In this document: positions 7,600-15,933 of the stretch, in pieces
Layout of the letters: every line of letters starts with the position of its first letter
How positions within the stretch are numbered: position 1 is the stretch's first letter
Assembly: GCF_014642855.1 (NCBI RefSeq)
Contig: NZ_BMJB01000001.1
Coordinates: 2,108,001-2,172,000 of the forward strand
DNA length: 64,000 nt
Direction of reading: 5' to 3'
Origin: Edaphobacter acidisoli
GTDB lineage: Bacteria; Acidobacteriota; Terriglobia; Terriglobales; Acidobacteriaceae
The notes under the pieces: generated by a model
Seen by the model: only the letters and a program-made list of their open reading frames with translations
Told to the model about the DNA's origin: nothing
Database searches by the model: none
Translations under genes and position numbers: made by a program

Positions 7600-9068
7600 A
7601 GACCTCTACATTTCCATTCCGCGGCGCATCATCTCCATTTCCATTCCGTAGCGCAGCGGAGGAATCTGCTTTTCCCTTCCCCGCCACCACCCACCGGGTG
7701 CCCCATCTTCGGCGCGAAGCGCCTAAGGTGGGTTCATCTTCGCGGCAGCGAAGATCCAATACTCCGCTGTTCGCAATCTCTCTGATCGTCCTCGCCCTCC
7801 TCACCCCACTGTTCGCAAACGCAGCACCCCAGGGCGAAGTCATCAAGCTCACCATCCACGACACCATCCAGCCCATCTCCGCCAGCTATCTCCAGCGCGG
7901 ACTCGACGAAGCCGCCCGCCGCAACGCCCGCGCCGTCATCGTCTCGCTCGGCACACCCGGCGGCCTGCTCGACTCCACCCGCGTCATGGTGCAGGACATC
8001 GAAAACTCCCCGGTCCCCGTCATCGTCTACATCTCCCCCACGGGAGCGCGCGCCGGGTCCGCCGGCTTCTTCATCCTCGAATCCGCCGACATCGCCGCCA
8101 TGGCTCCCGGCACCAACGCCGGCGCATCCCATCCCATCCTCGAAGGCCAGACGATGGGCCCCATCCTCAAGCAAAAGATCGAGAACGACGCCGCAGCCTT
8201 CCTTCGCTCCTTCACCGAGCGCCGCGGCCGCAACGTCACCGCCGCCGAAGACACCGTCCGCAACTCAAAGTCCTACAGCGACACCGAAGCCCTCAACCTC
8301 CACCTCATCGACCTCATCTCCCCCAGCGACCAGTCCCTCCTCAACTCGCTCGACAACCGCACCATCCACCGCTTCAACGGCGCCACCGAAACCCTCCACA
8401 CCGCCAACGCCGCCATCGTCACCATCGAGCCCTCCACCCGCGAGCGCCTCCTCTCGCGCCTCACCAATCCCAACCTCGCCGTCCTGCTGCTCGTCGTCGG
8501 CGGCCTGCTCATCTATCTCGAATTCAACGTCCCCGGCACCATCGTCCCCGGCACACTCGGCACACTCTTCGTCCTGCTCGCACTCTTCGGCCTCGACCTG
8601 CTCCCCATTCGCCACACCGCCATCCTCTTACTCATCGCCGCCATCGTCCTCATGGTGCTCGAGACCAAATTCGCCAGCCACGGCATCCTCGCTCTCACCG
8701 GAACCATCGCCCTCGTCTTCGGCCTGGCCACACTCGTCGATGCGCCCATCCCGCAGCTCCGCGTGCACCTCGCCACAGCGCTAGGCGCAGGCATCGGCTT
8801 CGGAGCCATCTCCTTCGGCCTCGCCTACCTCGCCTTCAAGGCCTACCGCAACAAGCACCTCATGGGTCCCGAAGCGCTCATCGGAGGCACAGCCATCACT
8901 CGCACCGCACTCGCCCCCACCGGCCAGGTCGAAATCCGCGGCGAGCTCTGGCAAGCCACCCTCCATGGCCTGCCCACCCTGCCCAAAGGCGCCACCGTCA
9001 CCGTCAAAGGCGTCCACGGCCTCAATCTCACCGTCGAGCCCGCCCCGCCAGACGCCCGCGCAGAGTAA
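7596..9068 (+). CDS. NfeD family membrane-bound protease (ClpP-class)
   Basis: Long-form NfeD. A ClpP-like serine protease domain (VSLGTPGGLLDSTRVMV; catalytic Ser in GARAGSAGFF; GTNAGASHPI) is followed by four to five membrane helices (residues about 285-420) and a C-terminal OB-fold. Homologues sit with stomatin-like proteins and cleave membrane substrates. The start shown overlaps the upstream stop (GTGA), but the first 50 codons are low-complexity and coincide with repeat sequence. The true signal peptide (PLFAISLIVLALLTPLFANA) begins near residue 55. A GTG at 7728 would give a normal signal peptide and may be the original start. Confidence 0.85.
   Translation: MKTSTFPFRGASSPFPFRSAAEESAFPFPATTHRVPHLRREAPKVGSSSRQRRSNTPLFAISLIVLALLTPLFANAAPQGEVIKLTIHDTIQPISASYLQRGLDEAARRNARAVIVSLGTPGGLLDSTRVMVQDIENSPVPVIVYISPTGARAGSAGFFILESADIAAMAPGTNAGASHPILEGQTMGPILKQKIENDAAAFLRSFTERRGRNVTAAEDTVRNSKSYSDTEALNLHLIDLISPSDQSLLNSLDNRTIHRFNGATETLHTANAAIVTIEPSTRERLLSRLTNPNLAVLLLVVGGLLIYLEFNVPGTIVPGTLGTLFVLLALFGLDLLPIRHTAILLLIAAIVLMVLETKFASHGILALTGTIALVFGLATLVDAPIPQLRVHLATALGAGIGFGAISFGLAYLAFKAYRNKHLMGPEALIGGTAITRTALAPTGQVEIRGELWQATLHGLPTLPKGATVTVKGVHGLNLTVEPAPPDARAE
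7697..7759 (+). repeat. Dispersed repeat (family R3), copy inside the NfeD N-terminus
   Basis: Begins GGTGCCCCATCTTC and continues through GGCGCGAAGCGCC, AAGGTGGGTTCAT and a CTTCGC/GCGAAG hairpin. The same order of blocks occurs at 12134-12243 and, more diverged, at 12488-12560. Here it is translated in frame as residues about 34-54 of the NfeD ORF, ahead of the predicted signal peptide. Confidence 0.8.
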
Positions 9069-9110
9069 ACTAAACAGACACAGTTTTGCCGCAAGGGAGT
9101 TCCTGTCTTG

Positions 9111-9803
9111 ATGTTGAATCCGCCCCGCCTGTCGTGTGTCTTCGCCGCCCTGCTTTGTGTCGCCGCAGTCCTGGCTGGACCAACCGCTCAAGCCCAGTAC
9201 GATTCCCCCACCATCCCCGGCCCCATCTCCGACGCGCTCTCGCACGTCGACATCGGCGTCAGCGGCGTCGGCTCGATCACGCAGTCGTCCACCGGCCCCG
9301 TGCAGAACAGCACCCAGCCCGCGGCCAACGTATCCATCGACCCCAGTAAGACCGTCGGCGCGCTCATCACCGTCCGCTACACTTTCAAGCCCCTCGTCGG
9401 CTTCGAGTTCAACTACGGCTACTCCCGCTACGACCAGAAATTCACCGGCGTCTCCGGAACTCCAGGCGTCTTCGGTGTGCAGAACAACGCCAAGGAATAC
9501 ACCTTCGGCTACGTCGCCCAGCTTCATCAGTACTTCGGTCTCACGCCCTTCGTCGCTGGCGGCGGCGGCACAACCGCCTTTCGTCCCACCACCAACGGTG
9601 GTCAGGGTTTGCTGAGCCAGGGACGCGCCACCTACTATTACGCCGTCGGCGCCAACACCAACCTCGGCTCAAAGCACTTCGGCCTGCGCGCTCAGTTCCG
9701 TCAGAAGTTCTACATCGCACCCGACTTCGGCCAGAACTACCTCACCATCCTCAAACACACCAGCACCTTCGAACCCGGCATCGGCTTCTTCATCCACTTC
9801 TAG
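9111..9803 (+). CDS. Outer-membrane beta-barrel protein
   Basis: About 230 residues. The signal peptide ends GPTAQAQ. The remainder alternates hydrophobic and polar residues with many Tyr, Phe and Gly, and ends in an aromatic C-terminus (PGIGFFIHF), the usual signal for outer-membrane assembly. TTG at 9108 is a possible start, but ATG at 9111 is preferred. No catalytic motif is seen. It resembles small acidobacterial outer-membrane barrels of unknown function. A strong terminator follows. Confidence 0.7.
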   Translation: MLNPPRLSCVFAALLCVAAVLAGPTAQAQYDSPTIPGPISDALSHVDIGVSGVGSITQSSTGPVQNSTQPAANVSIDPSKTVGALITVRYTFKPLVGFEFNYGYSRYDQKFTGVSGTPGVFGVQNNAKEYTFGYVAQLHQYFGLTPFVAGGGGTTAFRPTTNGGQGLLSQGRATYYYAVGANTNLGSKHFGLRAQFRQKFYIAPDFGQNYLTILKHTSTFEPGIGFFIHF

Positions 9804-9826
9804 CCGCTGACCCACTTCGCATCTCC

Positions 9827-9863
9827 AATCCGCCCCTGAACAAAACAGGGGCGGATTTGTTTT
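9827..9863 (+). terminator. Rho-independent terminator after the barrel protein gene
   Basis: A 12 bp perfect stem (AATCCGCCCCTG against CAGGGGCGGATT) with a seven-base loop AACAAAA, followed by TGTTTTC. It lies 24 bp after the barrel gene stop and 43 bp before queA. Confidence 0.85.
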
Positions 9864-9905
9864 CAGCGCAAAGCGCCATCCCCAACAATCGTTAAAATCA
9901 ACCAA

Positions 9906-11015
9906 GTGCTCGTCAAAGACTTCCACTTCGATCTCCCCGAAGAACTCATCGCCCAAGCTCCTCCCGCTGTCCGCGGCTCCAGCCGCATGATGCTCCTCGA
10001 CCGCGCCACCGGCCACTTCCGCGACGACCACTTCCGCAACCTCCCCACCATCCTCCGTCCCGGCGACCTCCTCATCCTCAACGACAGCCGAGTCATCCCC
10101 GCGCGCCTCTACGCCACCCGCGCCCGCAGCACGCACACGCAGCCCAACTCGCCCGACCCCACCGGCCGCATCGAAGTCCTCCTCACCCAGCACCTCGGCG
10201 CCACCGACTGGTCCGTACTCGTCCGCCCCAGCCGCAAAATCCAGCCCGGCGAACGCCTCCTCTTCCACGCGCCAAATCAAACGCAACCCGTCCTCGAAGC
10301 CGAAGTCATCGACGCCACAGACTTCGGCGAACGCACCCTGCGCTTCAATCCAGTCGAAAACTTCCACGCCGTCCTCGACCAGATCGGCCACATGCCGCTC
10401 CCGCCCTACATCCATCGAGAAGACCGCGCCGAAGACCGCGACCGCTACCAGACCGTCTATGCCCGAAAAGCGGAGTCACACCAACCCGGCAGCGCCGCCG
10501 CGCCCACCGCCGGCCTGCACTTCACGCCCGAGATCCTCGCCCAGCTCCAGCAAAACAGCATCCAGGTCGAATACCTCACCCTCCACGTCGGCCTCGGCAC
10601 CTTCCAGCCCGTCCGCGTCGACGACCTCGCCGACATCCGCCTCCACTCCGAGCACTACACCCTGCCCGCCGCCACCGCCGAAGCCATCAACCGCGCCCAG
10701 CGCGAAGGCCGCCGCATCATCGCCGCCGGCACCACCACCACCCGCACCCTCGAACACTGCGCCCAGCAGGCAGCCGGCCAGCTGCTCGCGCCCCACTCCG
10801 GCGAAACCAGCATCTTCCTGAGCCCCGGCTACGAATTCAAGATCATCACCGGCCTGCTCACCAACTTCCACCTCCCCGAATCCACCCTCCTGATGCTCGT
10901 CGCGGCCTTCGCCAACCGCGACCACGGCACCGAAGCAGTCCTCGCCGCCTACAACCACGCCGTCCACGAAAAATATCGCTTCTTCTCCTACGGCGACTGC
11001 ATGCTCCTCCTCTAA
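9906..11015 (+). CDS. queA: S-adenosylmethionine:tRNA ribosyltransferase-isomerase
   Basis: QueA transfers and isomerises the ribosyl part of S-adenosylmethionine onto preQ1 in tRNA, giving epoxyqueuosine at position 34. The 369 residues cover the whole family length. Recognisable segments are the N-terminal [29 protein letters not shown], the substrate region [25 protein letters not shown] and [14 protein letters not shown] start at 9906 fits the conserved N-terminus. It stands alone after a terminator. No other queuosine gene is visible in the window. Confidence 0.95.
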   Translation: MLVKDFHFDLPEELIAQAPPAVRGSSRMMLLDRATGHFRDDHFRNLPTILRPGDLLILNDSRVIPARLYATRARSTHTQPNSPDPTGRIEVLLTQHLGATDWSVLVRPSRKIQPGERLLFHAPNQTQPVLEAEVIDATDFGERTLRFNPVENFHAVLDQIGHMPLPPYIHREDRAEDRDRYQTVYARKAESHQPGSAAAPTAGLHFTPEILAQLQQNSIQVEYLTLHVGLGTFQPVRVDDLADIRLHSEHYTLPAATAEAINRAQREGRRIIAAGTTTTRTLEHCAQQAAGQLLAPHSGETSIFLSPGYEFKIITGLLTNFHLPESTLLMLVAAFANRDHGTEAVLAAYNHAVHEKYRFFSYGDCMLLL

Positions 11016-11118
11016 ACCGCCCCGACTCGATACAGCCCATCTTTCACTATCTTTTCCTTATCATTAGTATTTGTTGTAACCTCGTCCTATCAAAAAAATC
11101 TCACCCCCGGAGCGCACG

Positions 11119-12030
11119 ATGCCCATCCATTCCCACATCAACCGTCGCAGTTTCCTCAAGACCGTCAGCGCGGGGGCCATCGCCGCAACCGCCATCGAAG
11201 TCCTCGGCACGCCCTCCATCGAAGCCCAGCAGGCATCGTCAACAAAATCCGCGCGCCTCTTCTCCGGCTGCTGCGCCTACACCTACCGCAACGCATTCAA
11301 GCAAGGCTTCACGCTTGAAAAGTTCATCGACAAAGCCGTCGACCTCCGTCTCGACGCCATCGACATGACCGTCTACTACATGAAGTCCACCGACCCCGGC
11401 TACATCGAAAACCTTCGCTGGCTCGCCTACAAACGCGCCGTCCGATTCTCCGGCGCAGCCTGCGGCACCAGCATGGTCCAGGCCGACCCCGCCAAGCGCG
11501 CCGACTCCCTCGTCCAGATCAAAAAGTGGATCGACGTCACCGACCGCCTCGGCGCATCGCATCTCCGCATCTTCGCCGGCCCGCTCCCCAAGGGCAGCTC
11601 CCTCACCGACGCCACCACCTGGGTCGTCGAAACCATGAAGGCCGCCGCCGACTACTCCGCCACCAAAGGCATCATGGTCGGCCTCGAAGACCACTACGGC
11701 GTCTCCCAGCGCGCCGACGTCTGCCTCGAGATCATGCACCGCGTCAACTCACCCTACGCCGGCATCAACCTCGACATCACCCACTTCGACCCCAAAGCCG
11801 GCGACTACTACCAGCAGATCGCCTCCTGCATCCCCTACGCAACCAACACGCACATCCGCACCAAATTCGACGACGGCACCCCCATCGACATGGACCGCGT
11901 CTGGAAGATGTTCGCCGACGCCGGCTTCAAGGGCTACATGTCCTACGAAGGCGAAGAGCTCGACACCCCAGGCATCCCGCCCACCATCGCCGAAATCAAT
12001 CGCCTCTGCAAAAAATACTCCAGCGTCTAA
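11119..12030 (+). CDS. Tat-exported sugar phosphate isomerase/epimerase-like TIM-barrel protein
   Basis: A 303-residue protein. NRRSFLKTVSAGAIAATA at residues 8-25 is a twin-arginine signal. The remainder is an AP-endonuclease-2/xylose-isomerase-like barrel with metal-ligand candidates in GLEDHYGVSQ, NLDITHFDP, THIRTKF and YEGEE. This family isomerises or epimerises free sugars or inositols; the exported form suggests action in the periplasm. The upstream region 11040-11118 is AT-rich and contains TATTTGTTGTAACC, similar to motifs near the sulfatase promoter. It is followed by a repeat island, with no clear terminator. Confidence 0.75.
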   Translation: MPIHSHINRRSFLKTVSAGAIAATAIEVLGTPSIEAQQASSTKSARLFSGCCAYTYRNAFKQGFTLEKFIDKAVDLRLDAIDMTVYYMKSTDPGYIENLRWLAYKRAVRFSGAACGTSMVQADPAKRADSLVQIKKWIDVTDRLGASHLRIFAGPLPKGSSLTDATTWVVETMKAAADYSATKGIMVGLEDHYGVSQRADVCLEIMHRVNSPYAGINLDITHFDPKAGDYYQQIASCIPYATNTHIRTKFDDGTPIDMDRVWKMFADAGFKGYMSYEGEELDTPGIPPTIAEINRLCKKYSSV

Positions 12031-12059
12031 AGCAGCAGCCGTCAGCCCACCACAAAAGC

Positions 12060-12118
12060 ACGTCATCTCGACCGCAGCCGCGCAGCAGTATCGCGCGGCG
12101 AAGTGGAGAGACCCCTGT
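12060..12118. repeat. Repeat family R5, copy 1
   Basis: Begins GTCATCTCGACCG and ends GCGAAGTGGAGAGACCCC. The same frame of words (GTCATTTCGACCGAAG then GCGGAGAAACC) recurs at 12586-12640. A related element in the opposite orientation, ending in CTCAGGATGACAC, is seen at 54424-54484. Confidence 0.65.
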
Positions 12119-12133
12119 ATTCGCTTTTGCTCA

Positions 12134-12243
12134 GGTGCCCCATCCTTCGCGCTTTGCGAAGGATTGGAAAGTAAAATTCCGGGGTCCCATCGACGGCGCG
12201 AAGCGCCTAAGGTGGGTCCATTTTCGCGACAGCGAAAATCCAA
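12134..12243. repeat. Repeat family R3, second copy
   Basis: Same order of blocks as 7697-7759: AGGTGCCCCATCC, GGCGCGAAGCGCCTAAGGTG, then a TTTTCGCG/CGCGAAAA-like hairpin. It has an extra segment of about 45 bp containing CCTTCGCGCTTTGCGAAGG, itself a hairpin. Confidence 0.75.
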
Positions 12244-12293
12244 CACACCACCTCACAGCACCGCCGAATTGATTGCAGACAGCTAATTTCTCG

Positions 12294-12345
12294 GTGAAGG
12301 GCACGACTTCAGCCGTGCCATAAGAGAACCGCCGCGGAGCGGCCC
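12294..12345. repeat. Repeat family R2, copy 1
   Basis: GAAGGGCACGACTTCAGCC, then GTGCCATAAGAGAACC and GCCGCGGAGCGGCC. GGCACG/CGTGCC and GCCGC/GCGGC can pair. A near-identical copy is at 12870-12920. Confidence 0.75.
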
Positions 12346-12392
12346 CCACAAACCCACGTCACGGAACGGCAGAGTGGAGAATTACCTCGCTC

Positions 12393-12476
12393 TTGTCGTT
12401 GTTCCTGAGATAGGCCCGGACTTCAGTCCGGGCAACAACCAGCAACAAAAAGCAGGGGGCTTTAGCCCCCGGGATA
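12393..12476. repeat. Repeat family R1, copy 2
   Basis: Matches 5803-5889 with few changes: TTGTCG..., CCTGAGATAGG, CCCGGACTTCAGTCCGGG, an A-rich spacer, then GGGGGCTTTAGCCCCC and GGGATA. This copy sits in non-coding DNA. Confidence 0.85.
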
Positions 12477-12585
12477 TTCCGAGTGCGGGTGCCCCATAGC
12501 CTGCCCTGAGCCTGTCGAAGGGTCTCGCCTCTGAGACCTGGGTTCATTCGCGCATCGCGCGAACCGCTTTCCACCCCCACCCCTG

Positions 12586-12640
12586 TCATTTCGACCGAAG
12601 GCGCACAGCGCCATAGCGGAGAAACCGAGGTCCCCGGCGA
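12586..12640. repeat. Repeat family R5, copy 2
   Basis: TGTCATTTCGACCGAAGGCG, then CAGCGCCATAGCGGAGAAACC. GGCGC/GCGCC pairs around the centre. Counterpart of 12060-12118. Confidence 0.65.
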
Positions 12641-12689
12641 ACTTGTTCGCTGCTGTGGAAGAAACCCGCTTCTCTACCATCCGACTCGC

Positions 12690-12790
12690 TGGAAGGGCAC
12701 ACGTTTACGCATGCCAAATAAAACGCCACGCAAAAATCCGCCGCAACTGGAAGGGCACACGTTTACGTGTGCCAATAAAACGCTGCGCCG
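12690..12790. repeat. Tandem pair of a short hairpin repeat (R2 variant)
   Basis: Two units about 56 bp apart, each starting CTGGAAGGGCACACGTTTAC and continuing through TGCCA-ATAAAACGC. GGCACAC and GTGTGCC pair in the second unit. There are only two units and no uniform spacers, so this is not a CRISPR array. Confidence 0.75.
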
Positions 12791-12802
12791 AAGGCGCTAC
12801 CG

Positions 12803-12859
12803 CTCTGCCCTGAGCAAAGCCGAAGGGCCGGAGTGAAGCCCGAAGGGCGTAACGACCCG
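12803..12859. repeat. Repeat family R4, copy 1
   Basis: CGCTCTGCC, then an 18 bp insertion, then GGAGTGAAGCCCGAAGGGCG followed by TAACGACC. The same string without the insertion is at 12920-12964. Confidence 0.75.
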
Positions 12860-12862
12860 GTT

Positions 12863-12922
12863 TCTCGGTGGAAGGGCACGGCTTCAGCCGTGCCATAAGA
12901 GAACCGCCGCGAAGCGGCCACC
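12863..12922. repeat. Repeat family R2, copy 2
   Basis: CTCGGTGGAAGGGCACGGCT, then TCAGCCGTGCCATAAGAGAA, then CCGCCGCGAAGCGGCC. It closely matches 12294-12345 and directly abuts R4 copies on both sides. Confidence 0.75.
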
Positions 12923-12964
12923 GCTCTGCCGAAGGCTGGAGTGAAGCCCGAAGGGCGTAACGAC
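12920..12964. repeat. Repeat family R4, copy 2
   Basis: CGCTCTGCCGAAGGCTGGAG followed by TGAAGCCCGAAGGGCGTAAC. It repeats 12803-12859 exactly over its last 28 bases and ends about 35 bp before the stop codon of the DUF262-HNH gene. Confidence 0.75.
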
Positions 12965-12999
12965 CACAATTGTCGACTTCCCCCTGTGGCAAGCCCATA

Positions 13000-14166
13000 T
13001 TATCGATTACCTTTGGCTCGATTGTGCGTAGTGCAGAGCATCTGGCAGTTGTCAGCCGAGCTTCCTCCGCCCTTGCTCCATGCGGAAACGTGGTCCGCGT
13101 CCATTTCCTTGAGCTTATAGATTCTGCTCTTGTTCGCATCGTGCCCCATTGCGCAGAGCGGGCAGTTGGATTCGCCCTTCTCCTCTGCCGCGCTCGTTTG
13201 CTTCTCGTAAACCGAGTGCTTCGTGGCATCGTCGAACACGCGTACTTCCAGAAGCCTCAAATCCTGCTGGCCGCCGAGGATGAATTCGAATATCCCGCGT
13301 TTTTGCTTGATGTACGGATCGCCGTATAGTCGCTTCACGTCGGCGGACACCGTTTCCGGGTCGTAGGACTGGGAGTGATATTGCTCATAGAACTTGCCCC
13401 ATTCCAGACCCTGCATCTCTTTTTTGACATCTTTAAAGACCGCTGAAACCCAGTCGATCACGCTGTTGAAGTAATTTTTCAGTTCCGTGATGTTGTTGTC
13501 GTTGCGATGCTGGCTCATATAGCCGCCAATGTTGCCTTTGCTCACCCATTCCAGCGCCCGCTCCAGAAAATCCTGCCGATTTGCGCTGCCCTTGATGTAC
13601 GCGCTCCACTTCTGAATGTTCGCGTTCTGGCTGTTGCTGAACTCAGCTTTCGCAAGCGTCACGAACGGCCCGGAGTAAATGGCGTTCAACAGCTCTTGCG
13701 TGTTCAGAGGCACGCCAGCAATGTTGATCGTCTCGAACCACTGCTTAATCTCGGTCTCCGTGCCCTCGCACTCGTAGATCAGCAATTTCGAGTCCCGAAT
13801 CCTGGCTTGCTGGTCGGTAGGCAGGCTGTCGAAGTTCTTCGGGTTGCCGTTATCCATGATCGCAAACTTGTTGGTAACGAACCTCCCAATACTGGTGATC
13901 CGTTGCTGGCCGTCCAGCACTTCGAATTTCCCGTCGCCGACTTTATTGAAGTAGATCAGGCCAAGTGGATACCCCTTGAGCAGCGATTCGATAACCGCCG
14001 CCTCTTTCTTGCCACCGCCGTCGGAGTAAATGTAGTTGCGCTGGTACTCCGGCTGGATGGTGAGCTTGCCACCCAGCCCGAACAGCCCTTTGCCCTCCAA
14101 CTCGTTGTACACAAATCCGGCGCAAATATCGGCGACGGTAATGTCGGTTCTCAACGTGGTCTTCAC
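13000..14166 (-). CDS. DUF262-HNH nuclease protein, candidate restriction component
   Basis: A 388-residue protein of two parts. The N-terminal DUF262 (GmrS-like, ParB-related) domain has [10 protein letters not shown] at 39-48 and the nucleotide-linked motif [10 protein letters not shown] at 84-93. The C-terminus is an HNH nuclease built around two Cys pairs (Cys335/338, Cys374/378), with Asp358-His359, Asn373 and His381 as likely metal and catalytic residues. GmrSD-type enzymes cut modified or foreign DNA in an NTP-dependent way. The start ATG overlaps the stop of the upstream adenine methylase by four bases, so the pair is translated together and probably forms a restriction-modification unit. 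GC is lower than in the 4-12 kb block. Confidence 0.8.
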   Translation of the reverse strand: MKTTLRTDITVADICAGFVYNELEGKGLFGLGGKLTIQPEYQRNYIYSDGGGKKEAAVIESLLKGYPLGLIYFNKVGDGKFEVLDGQQRITSIGRFVTNKFAIMDNGNPKNFDSLPTDQQARIRDSKLLIYECEGTETEIKQWFETINIAGVPLNTQELLNAIYSGPFVTLAKAEFSNSQNANIQKWSAYIKGSANRQDFLERALEWVSKGNIGGYMSQHRNDNNITELKNYFNSVIDWVSAVFKDVKKEMQGLEWGKFYEQYHSQSYDPETVSADVKRLYGDPYIKQKRGIFEFILGGQQDLRLLEVRVFDDATKHSVYEKQTSAAEEKGESNCPLCAMGHDANKSRIYKLKEMDADHVSAWSKGGGSSADNCQMLCTTHNRAKGNR

Positions 14167-15422
14167 TTTTTCGTCCTTCCTGTAGACCGGGTGCGGAGAC
14201 GTTGGCGAATCAGAATGCGCTTGTAAATAACCCGCGGCTGAGGTTCAAGCAGACCAAGCATCCGCATGCCCGGGCTGTAGTGTCCAGTACCTCCACGCGA
14301 GCGATATGCGGTGATGAACTCCTGACCAAGGACGCGGACCCCAATGTCAGTCATCATGTTTCCGTCGTCACTGTTTCCGACAATCTCGAACTGGTCGGGG
14401 TTGTACTTATCAAGGAAAGAGATAGGGACGCCCATGACGCCGTCATAGTCGCTGGGAATCGCGTCGCTGAACGGCACTTCGATGGCGTCGAAGTTGTAGT
14501 ATCGGTCGTACTCCGCCTTGCCCTTGATCTCCTTATGCTTGCTGAACCGCAAGTTATCGGCCATGGTCATGCACGCCAACCGCTGATGGCGACGTCCATG
14601 GTCCAGGTTTGTGTACCAGCGGACGCCCTTAACGCGGATGTACTTGACACCGTTTTCGTCGACGCGCCAACCGGCCGCGTTCAGCGGGTAATGGGCAGGA
14701 ACGCGGAACTCGCGGTCGCCGCTGTGGATGGTGACGCCCAGCCATAACTTGTTCTCCTTGATGAGCGGAAAGATCTCTAGGTAAGTTATCGCCTGCACGT
14801 TACCGATGATCAGGAACTTCTTCCCGCGCTCGACGAGTTGAGCGACGTACTCCTTAAAGAGAGAAAAGGGCGGGTTGGTGACCACGATGTCCGCCTCTTT
14901 CAGAAGCGCGATGCAATCGGCGCCACGGAAGTCCCCACCAGCGTATTTCTCGTCTGCTTTCAAGGCAATCCGGGCGGCCTTGTTGCGCTTGAGAAAGAGC
15001 TTCACGTCGTCTATGTTCGCCGCGCCGTCTCCGTCCTCGTCCTTCACATGGTCGAGGATGACGGCCAGCGCCTTGGGCTTCTGGCGCTTGCCATTCCCTT
15101 CGTTGTATTCCGGGAACAACGTGCCCTGCCCGGCGATGGGAGAGCCGTCGTAGCTGGTGGTGATGAGCTTTTTGAGGCCGAGCTTGTTGAAGTTGGCAGC
15201 GAAGTACTTGAAGAAGTTGCTCTCGAACGGGTCGTCGCAGTTGCAGTAGACGACCTTGCCGCGGAAGGTGTCGGGATCGAACTCCAGGTAGGCCTCGACC
15301 TCTTTCTGGATATCGACGTACTGGGTGTAGAACTCGTCCTGCTTGGCCTTCTTCGCGTTAGACAACCCCTGGTTCGAAATACTTGCGACTCGGCTCAGAA
15401 GAATATCCTCCAAAGGTGTCAA
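14163..15422 (-). CDS. EcoRI-type adenine-specific DNA methyltransferase
   Basis: A 419-residue protein, longer than M.EcoRI (326). It carries the family hallmarks: [12 protein letters not shown] at 27-38, [14 protein letters not shown] at 57-70 (cofactor-binding region) and catalytic motif IV NPPF at 183-186. It should add a methyl group to N6 of adenine in a specific site. The usual partner, a dedicated EcoRI-like endonuclease, is absent. The next gene downstream is DUF262-HNH with an ATGA overlap. Upstream, 15423-15560 is non-coding and must hold the promoter. The extra C-terminal region of about 80 residues, rich in Arg at its end, could contact DNA or the partner protein. Confidence 0.88.
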   Translation of the reverse strand: MTPLEDILLSRVASISNQGLSNAKKAKQDEFYTQYVDIQKEVEAYLEFDPDTFRGKVVYCNCDDPFESNFFKYFAANFNKLGLKKLITTSYDGSPIAGQGTLFPEYNEGNGKRQKPKALAVILDHVKDEDGDGAANIDDVKLFLKRNKAARIALKADEKYAGGDFRGADCIALLKEADIVVTNPPFSLFKEYVAQLVERGKKFLIIGNVQAITYLEIFPLIKENKLWLGVTIHSGDREFRVPAHYPLNAAGWRVDENGVKYIRVKGVRWYTNLDHGRRHQRLACMTMADNLRFSKHKEIKGKAEYDRYYNFDAIEVPFSDAIPSDYDGVMGVPISFLDKYNPDQFEIVGNSDDGNMMTDIGVRVLGQEFITAYRSRGGTGHYSPGMRMLGLLEPQPRVIYKRILIRQRLRTRSTGRTKK

Positions 15423-15933
15423 CGTACCTCAAAATACCTTTCCGCTGCGATCGGCCGCATCCATCCGATCATCATGGATACGGACGCTGGTACCGTTCAA
15501 GCCATAAACTCGCAAGCGAAGGAAAGGCGAGTCAAGTATATAGCTCCAAAGCTTTAACCGCTCCTGTATTCGCGTTGGTAAGACAAGCCGTTAACCGTCT
15601 GCCGTGGCGACGACGTGTACCAACCAAAGACCTGGCCAGGAGCTGTCAAGCCCCTCAACTCGCGCAAATCCCCACAACTCCAACAAAACAACCGCCAAAT
15701 AAATCTCCGCAAGTTGGCGGTTTAGTTTTGCTCCACCCATTAAAATAGAGACAGATCAGACAAAAGGAAGCCCCGGCACAAACCGGGGCTTTTCTCATTC
15801 CAAATCAAGACTTTACCAGGAGCCAAACGCTGTCTCTCCATAAAATCAATACGTTACAGGCAGGCACCCGGCCCAAGTCCAACCTTAACCCAAACCAAAT
15901 GAAGACTTTGCACCAAAAGTACGGGGGAGGGGG
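15423..15933. other. Intergenic region with a hairpin-rich repeat-like element
   Basis: No gene is supported. 15423-15560 is the upstream region of the methylase; no convincing promoter boxes are seen. 15640-15800 holds the string GAGCTGTCAAGCCCC, the inverted pair ACCGCCAA (15691-15698) and TTGGCGGT (15714-15721), a TTAAAATAGAGACAGAT segment and a terminal hairpin. This architecture resembles dispersed acidobacterial elements as I remember them, but only one copy is in the window. Confidence 0.45.
15768..15795. terminator. Bidirectional terminator-like hairpin
   Basis: A nine-pair stem AAGCCCCGG/CCGGGGCTT with a six-base loop CACAAA. It is followed by TTCTC on the plus strand and CCTTTTGTC on the minus strand. 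It lies downstream of the sialate O-acetylesterase gene on the minus strand and so could end its transcript. Confidence 0.65.

Larger units (their letters stand above)
12031..12965. repeat. Mosaic island of dispersed palindromic repeats (no gene)
   Basis: About 930 bp without a credible gene. It contains copies of at least five short repeat families, several of them present two or three times. Families are listed separately. Apparent ORFs here are translated hairpins. It separates the GC-rich block from the methylase/DUF262-HNH operon. Confidence 0.8.

Noticed and set aside
12690..12790. Possible CRISPR array
   Set aside because: Only two units, with unequal and non-spacer-like gaps, and no cas genes in the window.
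12359..13229. Several 70-170 codon frames in the repeat island
   Set aside because: They translate hairpin repeats and, at the right end, the antisense of the DUF262-HNH gene.
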